Assembly (NCBI GenBank): GCA_937967425.1
Contig: CALBST010000245.1
Coordinates: forward strand, 1-22,409
Source of the DNA: an uncultured Caulobacteraceae bacterium
GTDB lineage: Bacteria > Pseudomonadota > Alphaproteobacteria > Caulobacterales > TH1-2
DNA: 22,409 bases
Direction of reading: 5' to 3'
Part shown: positions 7,021-14,647 of the stretch, one piece after another
Numbering within the stretch: position 1 is the first letter of the stretch
How the letters are laid out: each line of letters begins with the position of its first letter
Program-made: the position numbers and the translations under genes
Notes under the pieces: model-generated
Database searches by the model: none
What the model was told of the DNA's origin: nothing
What the model saw: only the letters and a program-made list of their open reading frames with translations

Positions 7021-7032
7021 TGGTTAACCGTC

Positions 7033-7758
7033 ATGGATAACGCCCTCATGCTCGGCCTGCAGACGCAACGCGTCATGCAACGGCGTATGGACGTTGCCGC
7101 CAACAATCTCGCCAACGTCTCGACGACTGGATTCAAGGCCGACGGACTGCTGCTCGAAGAAGCGGACCGCACCACCGCGCACGCCGAGGAAGATCCACGC
7201 GATATCCGCTTCGTCCGTGACGTCGGCATCGTGCACTACATGGAGCAAGGCCCGATCGCGATGACGGGCAATCCGCTCGACGTCGCACTCGAAGGCGACG
7301 GCTTCTTCATGGTTGAGGGGCCGAACGGCCCGCTTTTTACGCGCGATGGCGCGTTTACACTTACGGGGGATGGACGGCTCGTCACCAGTGATGGTCGCGC
7401 TGTCCTTAGCTCCGGGGGGGCGCCGATCGTGCTCGATCCGCAGGGCGAAAGCCCTTCGATCGGGCGTGACGGCGCAATACGAGTGGCCGGTGTCGAAGCC
7501 GGCCGCATCGGTGTGGCGTCCTTCGCCGCACCAGGCGCGCTCTCAAAGGTCGGGGACAACCTTTGGGACGCGCAAGGTCAAGCACAGGGTGAGTTCGGCG
7601 GGGTCGTGCTGCAGGGCGCGCTCGAAGGCTCGAACGTTCGCCCGGTGGTCGAGCTCACCAGGCTCATCGAAATATCGCGTGCGTATCAATCCGCAGCCAA
7701 AATCGTTTCGGGTGCGGATGAATTGCGTCAGCGCGCGATCCAGCAACTCGGCAGATAG
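7033..7758 (+). CDS. flgF: Flagellar proximal rod protein FlgF
   Basis: 241 residues, a normal FlgF length. The N-terminal rod signature is clear (MDNALMLGLQTQRVMQRRMD then VAANNLANVSTTGFKAD). The central part has the FlgF/FlgG hook-basal body pattern (GPIAMTGNPLDVALEGDGFF, FTRDGAFTLTGDGRLV), and the C-terminus carries the conserved helical D0 end (LEGSNVRPVVELTRLIEISRAYQSAAK). The ATG at 7033 is chosen because it gives the canonical MDNAL start. The frame is open further upstream, but that stretch contains the promoter. There is no ribosome binding site and almost no predicted leader (see the sigma-54 promoter). It heads the operon flgF-flgG-flgA-flgH. Confidence 0.95.
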   Translation: MDNALMLGLQTQRVMQRRMDVAANNLANVSTTGFKADGLLLEEADRTTAHAEEDPRDIRFVRDVGIVHYMEQGPIAMTGNPLDVALEGDGFFMVEGPNGPLFTRDGAFTLTGDGRLVTSDGRAVLSSGGAPIVLDPQGESPSIGRDGAIRVAGVEAGRIGVASFAAPGALSKVGDNLWDAQGQAQGEFGGVVLQGALEGSNVRPVVELTRLIEISRAYQSAAKIVSGADELRQRAIQQLGR

Positions 7759-7769
7759 GACTAGTCCCA

Positions 7770-8555
7770 ATGCGTGCACTATCGATCGCCGCCAGCGGCA
7801 TGCAGGCGCAACAGCTCAACGTCGATGTCATTTCGCACAACATCGCGAACATGAACACGACGAGCTACAAGCGCCAACGCGCCGAATTCCAGGACATGCT
7901 CTACCAGAACCTGGAACGGCCAGGCTCCACCTCCTCGGCTTCGGGCGGCGTGTTGCCGTTGGGCATTCAGCTTGGCGTCGGCGTTCGCGCCGATGCGGTC
8001 GGCCGCGTCACAGAGCAAGGGGGCATCGCGGCAACGGGCAATCCGTACGACATCGCGATCAACGGCCGCGGCTACTTCCAGATCACCATGCCGTCAGGTC
8101 AGACGGGCTACACGCGCGCCGGCAACCTCGCGGTGAACGCGGACGGCCAGATCGTCACCGCCGATGGCTACCCGCTTGAACCGGCGATCACCGTTCCGGC
8201 CGAAGCGACAGCGATCCAGATCACGCGCGACGGCATCGTCGAAGTGACGCTCGCGGGCCAGACCGATCCGCAGCAGATCGGCCAACTTGAGATCGCAAGC
8301 TTCATCAATCCGGCGGGCCTCGAAGGCATCGGCGACAACCTCTTCCTCGAAACGCCCGCCTCCGGCACGGCGACGACGGCGACGCCTGGCTCGCCTGGCC
8401 TCGGCACGCTGATGCAAGGCTATCTCGAGCTTTCGAACGTCAACGCGGTCGAGGAAATCTCGGCGCTGATCGTGGCGCAACGCGCATACGAGATGAACGC
8501 CCGCGTCATCACCGCCGCCGACGAAATGCTCCAGTCCACCACGCAGCTGCGCTGA
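7770..8555 (+). CDS. flgG: Flagellar distal rod protein FlgG
   Basis: 261 residues, the usual FlgG length of about 260. It begins MRALSIAASGMQAQQLNVDV followed by ISHNIANMNTTSYKRQRAEFQDMLYQ, the defining FlgG N-terminus. GGIAATGNPYDIAINGRGYF follows in the centre. The C-terminus SNVNAVEEISALIVAQRAYEMNARVI plus a short tail is the D0 helix that packs in the distal rod. It starts 11 bases after flgF with a modest AGGA-type ribosome site. It forms the cylinder around which the P and L rings, encoded nearby by flgI and flgH, assemble. Confidence 0.97.
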   Translation: MRALSIAASGMQAQQLNVDVISHNIANMNTTSYKRQRAEFQDMLYQNLERPGSTSSASGGVLPLGIQLGVGVRADAVGRVTEQGGIAATGNPYDIAINGRGYFQITMPSGQTGYTRAGNLAVNADGQIVTADGYPLEPAITVPAEATAIQITRDGIVEVTLAGQTDPQQIGQLEIASFINPAGLEGIGDNLFLETPASGTATTATPGSPGLGTLMQGYLELSNVNAVEEISALIVAQRAYEMNARVITAADEMLQSTTQLR

Positions 8556-8567
8556 GGGAGATAGACC

Positions 8568-9098
8568 ATGCTTCGTCTTTGCGTCGCCATCTGCCTCTAC
8601 TTCGTGTTCTCCGCCGGTTTCGCCCACGCGCAGACGGTTTCGCTGCGCCCGCGCATCGAGGCCAACAGCAGCGCCGTCACCATGGGCGATGTGTTCGAAG
8701 GCGTGCCCTCGCAGATCGCCGGTCGCGCGCTCTCGCCGGCGCCAGCGCCCGGCCAAGTTGGCTCGCTGCAAATCTCGATGCTCGCAGCGGCGGCTTCCGC
8801 CGCTGGCCTTGACTTCACGCCGCCGCCCGGCGTTCGCGCCGTGCAAGTGATCCGGCCCGGCGGCGCGCGCGCGACGCTGCCGGTTGCGAGCGGCGGTCAG
8901 ACCATCGCTGACGCGGCGGTCCGGCGTGGCGATTTCGTCAACCTGATCTACGAGGCGCCCGGCATGTCGCTGAGCATGCGCGCACGCGCGCTTGAAGACG
9001 GCGCAATCGGTCAAGGCATTCGTCTGATCAACACCGCGTCCAACCGCACCATCGACGCCGTCGTCACCGGCCCGGGCGCCGCACGAGCCAACCCATGA
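8568..9098 (+). CDS. flgA: Flagellar P-ring assembly chaperone FlgA
   Basis: 176 residues. A clear Sec signal peptide (MLRLCVAICLYFVFSAGFAHA, cleavage before QTVS) precedes a short N-terminal segment. The SAF/FlgA C-terminal domain (ADAAVRRGDFVNLIYEAPGM, LEDGAIGQGIRLINTASNRT) follows. FlgA is the periplasmic chaperone for the P-ring subunit FlgI. It is compact for the family, because the region before the SAF domain is short compared with enteric FlgA (about 219 residues). A good ribosome site (GGGAGA, 8 bases before the ATG) is present. Its end overlaps a possible flgH start by four bases (ATGA at 9095-9098). Confidence 0.92.
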   Translation: MLRLCVAICLYFVFSAGFAHAQTVSLRPRIEANSSAVTMGDVFEGVPSQIAGRALSPAPAPGQVGSLQISMLAAAASAAGLDFTPPPGVRAVQVIRPGGARATLPVASGGQTIADAAVRRGDFVNLIYEAPGMSLSMRARALEDGAIGQGIRLINTASNRTIDAVVTGPGAARANP

Positions 9099-9112
9099 GC
9101 AAGGATCCTTCC

Positions 9113-9901
9113 ATGCGCACTCTTGCCCTCCTCGCTCTGGCCGTCGGCGCCAGCGGTTGCGCCAGCATCGACGCGCACGAACTCTCACAAGACGCGTTGG
9201 CCGCGCCGGGCGCCGCTTACGACGCCGCGCGACGCGGGCTTGCAGCGCCTCAGCTGCATCCGGTTGGTACGCCGGCACACCTCACCGGCGGCGCACAGCA
9301 AACAATGCCGCAACCGGAACCCACGGCGTATGAGCCGGCGCAGCCGAACTCGCTTTGGCGTACGGGCTCGCGCAGCTTCTTCAACGATCAGCGCGCTTCG
9401 CGTATCGGCGACATCATCACCGTCGAAATCGAGATCGATGACAGCGCCGAACTGAGCAATTCCTCGAACCGTCAGCGTGAATCCTCGACATCCGCCGGCG
9501 TCGGCAACTTCTTCGGCCTCGAAACCGCAGTCGGCCAGGTGTTCAACAACGCCTTTGATCCCTCGAACATGATCAGCGCCGACGCAGATAGCGAGCATCG
9601 CGGCACAGGCGCGATCAATCGCGAAGAGAAGATCGAGCTCACCGTGGCCGCCGTGATCGTGGACCGGTTGCCGAACGGCAATCTCGTGCTCGCGGGCCGT
9701 CAGGAAGTGCGCATCAACGGCGAACTTCGCGAACTCACCGTCAGCGGCATCATCCGTCCGGAGGACGTGACGGCGCGCAATCGCGTCAATCACACGCAGA
9801 TCGCCGAAGCGCGCATCTCGTACGGCGGCCGCGGCTCGATCAGCGCCGTGCAGCGCCCGAACTGGGGTCAACGCATCGGCGACGCCATCACGCCCTGGTA
9901 G
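9113..9901 (+). CDS. flgH: Flagellar L-ring lipoprotein FlgH
   Basis: 262 residues from the ATG at 9113. The N-terminus MRTLALLALAVGASGC is a lipoprotein signal with the lipidated Cys at residue 16. The FlgH domain follows: NSLWRTGSRSFFNDQRASRIGDIITVEIEIDDSAELSN, then LTVAAVIVDRLPNGNLVLAGR and the closing GIIRPEDVTARNRVNHTQIAEARISYGG motif. It forms the outer-membrane L-ring. The start at 9113 is preferred because AAGGA lies 7 bases upstream and the signal peptide is then canonical. An in-frame ATG at 9095, overlapping the flgA stop, would add six residues and might be used by coupling. It ends 6 bp before the convergent acyl-CoA ligase stop. Confidence 0.95.
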   Translation: MRTLALLALAVGASGCASIDAHELSQDALAAPGAAYDAARRGLAAPQLHPVGTPAHLTGGAQQTMPQPEPTAYEPAQPNSLWRTGSRSFFNDQRASRIGDIITVEIEIDDSAELSNSSNRQRESSTSAGVGNFFGLETAVGQVFNNAFDPSNMISADADSEHRGTGAINREEKIELTVAAVIVDRLPNGNLVLAGRQEVRINGELRELTVSGIIRPEDVTARNRVNHTQIAEARISYGGRGSISAVQRPNWGQRIGDAITPW

Positions 9902-9907
9902 ACCCCG

Positions 9908-11509
9908 CTAGTTCACCCGCCGGTCCTTGCCGACCCAGAACGGCTCCCGCAGTTCGCGCCGCAGTATCTTGCCGCTGGCGCTACGAGGCAGCGGGGTCGC
10001 AAGAAAATCGACGCTGCGCGGCGCTTTGAAGTGCGCGATGCGGGAGCGCGCGAAGGCGATGATATCGTTTGCGTCAGGCGTGACGCCGGGCTTGGGCACC
10101 ACGATGGCTTTGACGCTCTCGCCCCACGTTTCGTCCGGCACGCCGATGACAGCGACTTCCGCGACATGCGGATGGCCATGCACCGCATTCTCCACTTCCG
10201 CCGGATAAACATTTTCACCGCCAGTGATGATCATGTCTTTGATGCGGTCCTGGATGTAGATGTAACCGTCTTCATCGATGTAGCCGGCGTCGCCGGTGCG
10301 CAGCCATCCTTGGCTATCGATGGTTGAAGCGGTCGCCTCGTCCTTGCGCCAATAGCCCTTCATGTTCGCCGCCGAGCGCGTCGCGATCTCGCCGATTTCG
10401 TTCGGCCCGAGGCGGTTGCCCTGCGCATCGAAGATCGCCATTTCGACGCCGGGCATCGGCAGGCCGGCTGAGCGCATGCGCTGATTGCCCTTCGGATCGT
10501 GATCCTCCGGCGGCAAATAGGTGACGGTGCCTGTCGTCTCGGTCATGCCGTATTGCTGCACGAACTGGCAGCCGAACACTTCCATGCACTCGCGCAGCAA
10601 GTCGACTGGCATCGGGGATGCGCCATACAGAATATGCGTGAGGCTCGAATAATCGATCTCTCTCGCGCGCGGCATCCGGATCACGAATTGCAGCGCCGCA
10701 GGCACCATGAACATCTTGGCGATGCGTTCTCGCGGAATCACCTCCAGCGCTTCCATCGGATTGAAGTCGCGCGCGACGACGTTCTTCACGCCATTGATCA
10801 AGCCAACCAGGCACCAGCCAGTGCCGCCGATGTGCGCGATGGGCATGGCGCAATAGCTAACCTCGCCTTCCTGCCATTCATTCCAGCCCATCTTCGCTTC
10901 TGACAGCGCGCGCCGCGAGCGCAGGATGTTGCCGCTGGTCAGCATCACGCCCTTGGGGCGGCCGGTCGTGCCCGAGGTGTAGAGGAGAAGCGCAGTGTCA
11001 TTCGGCGCGACGTCGATGTTCTTGTCTTCGGCGGGGTGCGCGTTGCGCCACGCTTCATATACCGGATGAGCATGCGCGCCGGCTTCCATTGCGATAATCT
11101 GGGGGCGCGAGGCGCTCTTGGCGGCAGCGGCCTCGCCGCACTCAATGCACTCTGGCCCGACGAACAACAGCGACGACTGCGCATCGTCGATGATATAGGC
11201 CACCTCATCGGCCGAAAGCCGCCAGCCGATGGGCGCGATCACGGCGCCAGCCTTCATCACCGCGAACAGAAGTTCGAAATAGTGATCGCTGTTCTTGCCG
11301 AAATAGCAGACGCGATCACCCTTCTTCAGCCCGGCCGCCAGCAATGCCGCAACGGCGCGGTTTGAGTTGGCGTCAAGTTCGGCGAACGTGGTGTCGCGCC
11401 CCTCGAAACTCAGTGCGACTTGATTTGGCCGGGTCCTCGCGTGATGGCGCGGGACATCGCCCAGCGTGACCATCAGGTCGAACTCTTCCGGCTTCAACGA
11501 GGCCGCCAT
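9908..11509 (-). CDS. AMP-dependent acyl-CoA ligase (fatty acid/aryl acid CoA synthetase)
   Basis: 533 residues of the ANL adenylating family, forming an acyl-AMP and then an acyl-CoA thioester. Motifs in order: the P-loop-like TSGTTGRPKGVML (about 178-190), SYCAMPIAHIGGTGW, the YGMTETTG motif (320-327), GWLRTGD (401-407), the hinge region RIKDMIITGGENVYPAEVE (422-440) and the C-terminal SASGKILRREL with the catalytic lysine at 514. The overall pattern resembles FadD13/long-chain or medium-chain acyl-CoA synthetases, but the acyl substrate cannot be read from the sequence. A strong ribosome site (GGAGGAA) precedes the ATG. It is not a flagellar gene and sits between flgH and the fliX/flgI pair. 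Confidence 0.93.
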   Translation of the reverse strand: MAASLKPEEFDLMVTLGDVPRHHARTRPNQVALSFEGRDTTFAELDANSNRAVAALLAAGLKKGDRVCYFGKNSDHYFELLFAVMKAGAVIAPIGWRLSADEVAYIIDDAQSSLLFVGPECIECGEAAAAKSASRPQIIAMEAGAHAHPVYEAWRNAHPAEDKNIDVAPNDTALLLYTSGTTGRPKGVMLTSGNILRSRRALSEAKMGWNEWQEGEVSYCAMPIAHIGGTGWCLVGLINGVKNVVARDFNPMEALEVIPRERIAKMFMVPAALQFVIRMPRAREIDYSSLTHILYGASPMPVDLLRECMEVFGCQFVQQYGMTETTGTVTYLPPEDHDPKGNQRMRSAGLPMPGVEMAIFDAQGNRLGPNEIGEIATRSAANMKGYWRKDEATASTIDSQGWLRTGDAGYIDEDGYIYIQDRIKDMIITGGENVYPAEVENAVHGHPHVAEVAVIGVPDETWGESVKAIVVPKPGVTPDANDIIAFARSRIAHFKAPRSVDFLATPLPRSASGKILRRELREPFWVGKDRRVN

Positions 11510-11568
11510 ACCATTCCTCCCGCGTCTTCTTTTGCAAGGAGCTTAGCGGCATGGTCGCGCTTGTGGAG

Positions 11569-11598
11569 CCCTAACTTCCAATCCCCCTAACTTCCAAT
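11569..11598. repeat. 14-bp direct repeat, period 16, spanning a stop codon
   Basis: CCCTAACTTCCAAT occurs at 11569-11582 and again at 11585-11598. The right-hand copy contains the end and TAG stop of the DUF2214-type gene; the left-hand copy lies just past it in the short interval before the acyl-CoA ligase gene. It looks like a small tandem duplication with no coding consequence. Confidence 0.85.
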
Positions 11599-12042
11599 AC
11601 CTCGCGCCATCAACGCCGCGAACAGCGGAACCAACGCCAAAAGGTGCAACTCGATCATCACCAGGCGGCGAACGCGCTTGGTGTCGGCTTCCGGCACGGC
11701 GAACGCTGCGTCCTGACCGGCTTGTTTTACCCAGCGTATGAATGTGCGCGTCGGCGCCGCCGATATGACGCCAATGACCGCGAACACCGCCATCTTCGCC
11801 CAGAAGAACGGTTGAGCGCCGTAAAACTCCGCGCCCTTGGCGCCCCAGAACACCCGCGCGACGCCTGCGGCGATCACGCCAACGGCGCTGATCCCATAAA
11901 AAAGATCAATCCGCAGCAAGAGCCGGGCGACTCGGCCATCGACCGGCAAGCGCATCACGAACGCTTCCGCCGCCAGCGCGCCGGCGAGGATTAGCGCGAA
12001 TACAAAGTGCAGATACGATAAGGCTGCGTCGTGCAGGAGCAT
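11587..12042 (-). CDS. DUF2214-family integral membrane protein
   Basis: 151 residues with four likely membrane helices: about 8-28 (LHFVFALILAGALAAEAFVM), 45-67 (LLRIDLFYGISAVGVIAAGVAR), 80-98 (FWAKMAVFAVIGVISAAPT) and 128-147 (RLVMIELHLLALVPLFAALM). The pattern RIDLFYGISA, then a VFWGAKGAEFY loop and FWAKM, is the DUF2214 signature. The function is unknown. The translation start is the first ATG giving the full first helix, with no obvious ribosome site upstream. It lies downstream of a small secreted-protein gene and upstream of the acyl-CoA ligase on the same strand, without evident functional link. Confidence 0.8.
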   Translation of the reverse strand: MLLHDAALSYLHFVFALILAGALAAEAFVMRLPVDGRVARLLLRIDLFYGISAVGVIAAGVARVFWGAKGAEFYGAQPFFWAKMAVFAVIGVISAAPTRTFIRWVKQAGQDAAFAVPEADTKRVRRLVMIELHLLALVPLFAALMARGIGS

Positions 12043-12080
12043 CGACGCAGCCTAGCTTCGGTAGCGCTACGGCGCGAGTT

Positions 12081-12401
12081 TTAGTTGCTCGCTGGCGACG
12101 CGTTCGCTGCCGGCCGAACGAGGTTCGCAGCGTCGCGCTGGATTTGATCCCACTCAGCTTCCGTGTGGCAGATGCGCTCGCGACGCGTGCGTAGACGGCT
12201 CTCGGCGCGCTGAACCGTTCTGCAGACTTGCCGCGGTTCCTCTCTCGACGTCGCGACAGGTTCGGGCTCGGTGCTCGGAGCCGTGGTGTCCGCAGGCTCT
12301 TGTGCCGCTGGCGTTTCGGTGGCCGGCGCGGGATCGGTTTGTGCGAATGCGGGAGCTGCCGCAAACACCGCCGCCGCCAAAACCAGAGCACTGATACGCA
12401 T
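12081..12401 (-). CDS. Small secreted protein with conserved C-x17-C motif
   Basis: 106 residues. A Sec signal peptide (cleavage after AAAPAFA, about residue 20) is followed by a Pro/Thr/Glu-rich disordered linker. The short C-terminal region has two cysteines, at 60 and 78, separated by a basic stretch (VCRTVQRAESRLRTRRERIC) and then HTEAEWDQIQRDA. The C-R-x-SRL-x-R-x-C-x-T-x-x-EW arrangement occurs in small periplasmic hypothetical proteins of alphaproteobacteria, where the two cysteines may form a disulphide. No function is known. A purine-rich AAGGGGG site lies about 5 bases before the ATG. It is 39 bp upstream of the DUF2214-type gene on the same strand. Confidence 0.72.
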   Translation of the reverse strand: MRISALVLAAAVFAAAPAFAQTDPAPATETPAAQEPADTTAPSTEPEPVATSREEPRQVCRTVQRAESRLRTRRERICHTEAEWDQIQRDAANLVRPAANASPASN

Positions 12402-12472
12402 GAGACCCCCTTAGACGCCCGCAAAGATGAACTAGAATTGCCGTTACATCTGAGAGAGGCGCCGGGTGAGAG

Positions 12473-12886
12473 TCAATCGTCGCGGTGCACGCGCTCGCGC
12501 CGTTCGTGGCGTTCCTGTGCTTCCAGTGACAGCGTTGCAATAGGGCGCGCTTCGAGACGGGAGAGCGCGATCGGCTCGCCGGTCTCTTCGCAGTATCCGT
12601 AGCTCCCGTCGTCGATTCTTCGCAGCGCTTCGTCGATTTTAGCTATCAATTTGCGCTGACGGTCTCTGGTGCGCAGTTCAAGCGCGCGGTCGGTTTCGCT
12701 CGTCGCGCGATCGGCGAGATCGGCTTCATTGACCGTATCTTGCTGCAGCGTCGCGATGGTGGAGCGCGACTCCTCCAGGATCTCATCCTTCCAAGCCAAG
12801 AGCTTCTTGCGGAAGAACTCCCGCTGCCGCTCGTTCATGAACGGCTCGTCTTCGCTGGGGCGATATTCTTTCGTCGAGGTCGCCAT
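12473..12886 (-). CDS. dksA: DksA-family RNA polymerase-binding regulator
   Basis: 137 residues. The N-terminal coiled coil carries a DxxDxA tip motif (DLADRA, residues 56-61), the feature that enters the RNA polymerase secondary channel to act with ppGpp on transcription. The globular end has GSYGYCEETGEPIALSRLEARPIATLSLEAQERHE. Only one of the four zinc-finger cysteines of E. coli DksA is present (C99); the others are replaced by Thr102, Ser and Ala. As far as I recall this substitution is common in alphaproteobacterial DksA proteins, so it is probably functional without a full zinc site. A TGGAG ribosome site lies 7 bases before the ATG. It lies next to fliX on the same strand, separated by 117 bp. 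Confidence 0.88.
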   Translation of the reverse strand: MATSTKEYRPSEDEPFMNERQREFFRKKLLAWKDEILEESRSTIATLQQDTVNEADLADRATSETDRALELRTRDRQRKLIAKIDEALRRIDDGSYGYCEETGEPIALSRLEARPIATLSLEAQERHERRERVHRDD

Positions 12887-13003
12887 CTTGGAACTCCAGG
12901 CGCCTTAGCGAGGCGCGCGCCTTATAGCCATGCTCCTGACCGGCGTCCATTGAGCAAGACGGGCGCCAAAGTCATGTGTTTTCCGCACGTTGCGGTGCAG
13001 CAA

Positions 13004-13420
13004 TCAAACTTTTCCCGAGTTACGTTCGAGTTTGGCGGCTTCTACAGCCAACCTCACGTCAATCTCATGAAGGACGGCGTCCAGACCCTCGTCCCCGGTC
13101 TTCTCGGACCGGCCCTGAAGCGCCTCCAGACGGGCCTTCAACCCGCCCGGGGCGCGCCCGAGCAGCAAGCCCCGCTCCAATTCCTCCAGCGTATCGAGGG
13201 CTTCGACGCCGCGCCGCCGCTGCCTGGCCCGTCGTTGCATCGGGTCCTCGGCGCCCTGAAGCGCCAAAATCGCATCGAGGGACGTCACCGCGCCGGTTGG
13301 CGTTGCGGCGGCGGCCCGTTGCGGGGCCTCCATCGCCGGTGCGAAGCCCGGCGCAGCCGCCTTCCCCGCCTTTCCGGCTGAGTTGGTCGGGCCAACGTTG
13401 CGGCCTGGTTCGATCTTCAT
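13004..13420 (-). CDS. fliX: Flagellar assembly regulator FliX
   Basis: 138 residues. An Ala/Pro/Gly-rich N-terminus precedes the conserved FliX core: LDAILALQGAEDPMQRRARQRRRGVEALDTLEELERGLL, then RLEALQGRSEKTGDEGLDAVLHEIDVRLAVEAAKLE. In Caulobacter, FliX is a trans-acting factor that binds FlbD and links completion of the early basal body to activation of late genes. As in Caulobacter, it is divergent from flgI. The ATG at 13420 begins MKIEPGRNV with a GGAGAG sequence about 9 bases upstream. Its presence, with FlbD/ftr-like sites elsewhere in the window, supports a Caulobacter-type regulatory hierarchy. Confidence 0.92.
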   Translation of the reverse strand: MKIEPGRNVGPTNSAGKAGKAAAPGFAPAMEAPQRAAAATPTGAVTSLDAILALQGAEDPMQRRARQRRRGVEALDTLEELERGLLLGRAPGGLKARLEALQGRSEKTGDEGLDAVLHEIDVRLAVEAAKLERNSGKV

Positions 13421-13455
13421 CGGCGCGGACTCTCCGCTGTGGCTGTTTCCGATGC

Positions 13456-13487
13456 GTTAACGTTTCAAACTTGAACCGGTCGTTAAC
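13456..13487. promoter_or_regulatory. Inverted GTTAACG/CGTTAAC pair between fliX and flgI
   Basis: GTTAACG at 13456-13462 and CGTTAAC at 13481-13487 form an inverted repeat with an 18-base spacer in the 90-bp divergent interval. The same two heptamers occur with a 3-base spacer in the box at 17594-17610. Each arm contains a CtrA-type TTAA(C) half-site. Here the spacing does not fit one full CtrA box, so two independent half-sites serving the two divergent genes are possible. No sigma-54 promoter with correct spacing was found in the interval. Confidence 0.4.
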
Positions 13488-13510
13488 CGAACTGCTGACC
13501 TATCGCTCAC

Positions 13511-14647
13511 ATGGGATTTACCTCTCGCTTGGCGCGGTCAGCGCTGCTTGCCGTTTGTTCTGTCGCCGCGATCGCTGCGCCGATCGCCACGCCGGCGGCG
13601 TACGCCGGCACGCGCATCAAGGACATCACCGACTTCGAAGGCGTCCGCGAGAACCAACTCGTGGGCTACGGACTCGTCGTTGGTCTCGCCGGCACCGGCG
13701 ACTCGCTGCGAAACTCCGCGTTCACACGCCAGAGCCTCGAAGCAATGCTTGAGCGCCTGGGCGTCGCCGCCGCGGGCGCGAACCTCAACACACGCAACGT
13801 CGCGGCAGTGATGGTGACCGCGAACCTGCCGCCATTCGCATCGCAAGGCTCGCGCATCGATGTGACGGTTTCGGCGCTTGGCGACGCGCGCAGCTTGGCG
13901 GGCGGCCAATTGCTGGTGACGCCGCTGATGGGCGCCGACCAACAAGTCTACGCCGTCGCGCAAGGTCCGCTGGCGATCGGCGGTTTTGCGGCGTCCGGAC
14001 AATCCGGCTCCTCGGTTACGCGCGGCGTGCCAACGGCCGGCCGCATTGCGTCTGGCGCGCTGGTGGAGCGCGAAATCCACTTCGACATCGCCGCGCAACA
14101 AGAGCTGCGTCTGGCGCTGCGCAATCCGGATTTCACCACGGCGCAACGCGTCGCCGCCGCGATCAATCATCTCGTCGGCGCCAACGCAGCGCGCGCGACG
14201 AACCCGGGTTCCGTCGTCCTTTCGCGGCCTTCCGACTATGCCGGCGACATGGTTTCGCTGATCGGCCAGATCGAAAACCTCGAAGTCGAGGTCGATACGC
14301 CGGCCCGCATCGTCATCGACGAGAGCTCGGGCATCGTCGTCATGGGCGAGAACGTAAAGGTTTCGACGGTCGCGATCGCGCAAGGCAATCTGACCATCTC
14401 GATCCAAGAAGATCCGTTTGTCAGCCAGCCTGCGCCACTCTCGCGCGGTGAGACTGTTGTCGTGCCTTCGACTGGCGTGAATGTCGAAGAGGAAGAAGGC
14501 GGCCTGGTCATGGTGCCGGGCGGCGTGCCGCTGCGCCAACTCGTCAACGGCCTCAACGCGCTTGGCGTCACGCCGCGCGACATGATCTCGATCCTGCAGG
14601 CGCTGAAAGCCGCCGGCGCGATCCAGGCCGAGATCGAAGTGATGTAA
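13511..14647 (+). CDS. flgI: Flagellar P-ring protein FlgI
   Basis: 378 residues, the usual length. A Sec signal peptide (RSALLAVCSVAAIAAPIATP, cleavage near AYAG, about residue 32) precedes the mature protein. That begins TRIKDITDFEGVRENQLVGY and continues GLVVGLAGTGDS, the canonical FlgI N-terminus. The C-terminus has EEEGGLVMVPGGVPLRQLVN and GVTPRDMISILQALKAAGAIQAEIEVM. It forms the periplasmic P-ring around the rod and is chaperoned by FlgA, encoded at 8568-9098. No good ribosome site precedes the ATG at 13511. The gene is divergent from fliX, and its stop overlaps the flgJ start by one base (TAATG). Confidence 0.97.
   Translation: MGFTSRLARSALLAVCSVAAIAAPIATPAAYAGTRIKDITDFEGVRENQLVGYGLVVGLAGTGDSLRNSAFTRQSLEAMLERLGVAAAGANLNTRNVAAVMVTANLPPFASQGSRIDVTVSALGDARSLAGGQLLVTPLMGADQQVYAVAQGPLAIGGFAASGQSGSSVTRGVPTAGRIASGALVEREIHFDIAAQQELRLALRNPDFTTAQRVAAAINHLVGANAARATNPGSVVLSRPSDYAGDMVSLIGQIENLEVEVDTPARIVIDESSGIVVMGENVKVSTVAIAQGNLTISIQEDPFVSQPAPLSRGETVVVPSTGVNVEEEEGGLVMVPGGVPLRQLVNGLNALGVTPRDMISILQALKAAGAIQAEIEVM

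Noticed and set aside
6850..7032. Extension of the flgF frame 61 codons upstream
   Set aside because: This stretch contains the FlbD/ftr-like palindrome and the sigma-54 promoter, and FlgF proteins begin at the MDNAL methionine.
8094..9278. Minus-strand frame of 394 codons opposite flgG/flgA/flgH
   Set aside because: It covers three clearly recognised flagellar genes on the other strand and has the Arg-rich composition of a shadow frame.
13440..13470. Possible sigma-54 promoter for flgI (TGGCTGTTTCCGATGC)
   Set aside because: The GG and GC are 13 bases apart instead of 12, and the -12 TTGC is absent.
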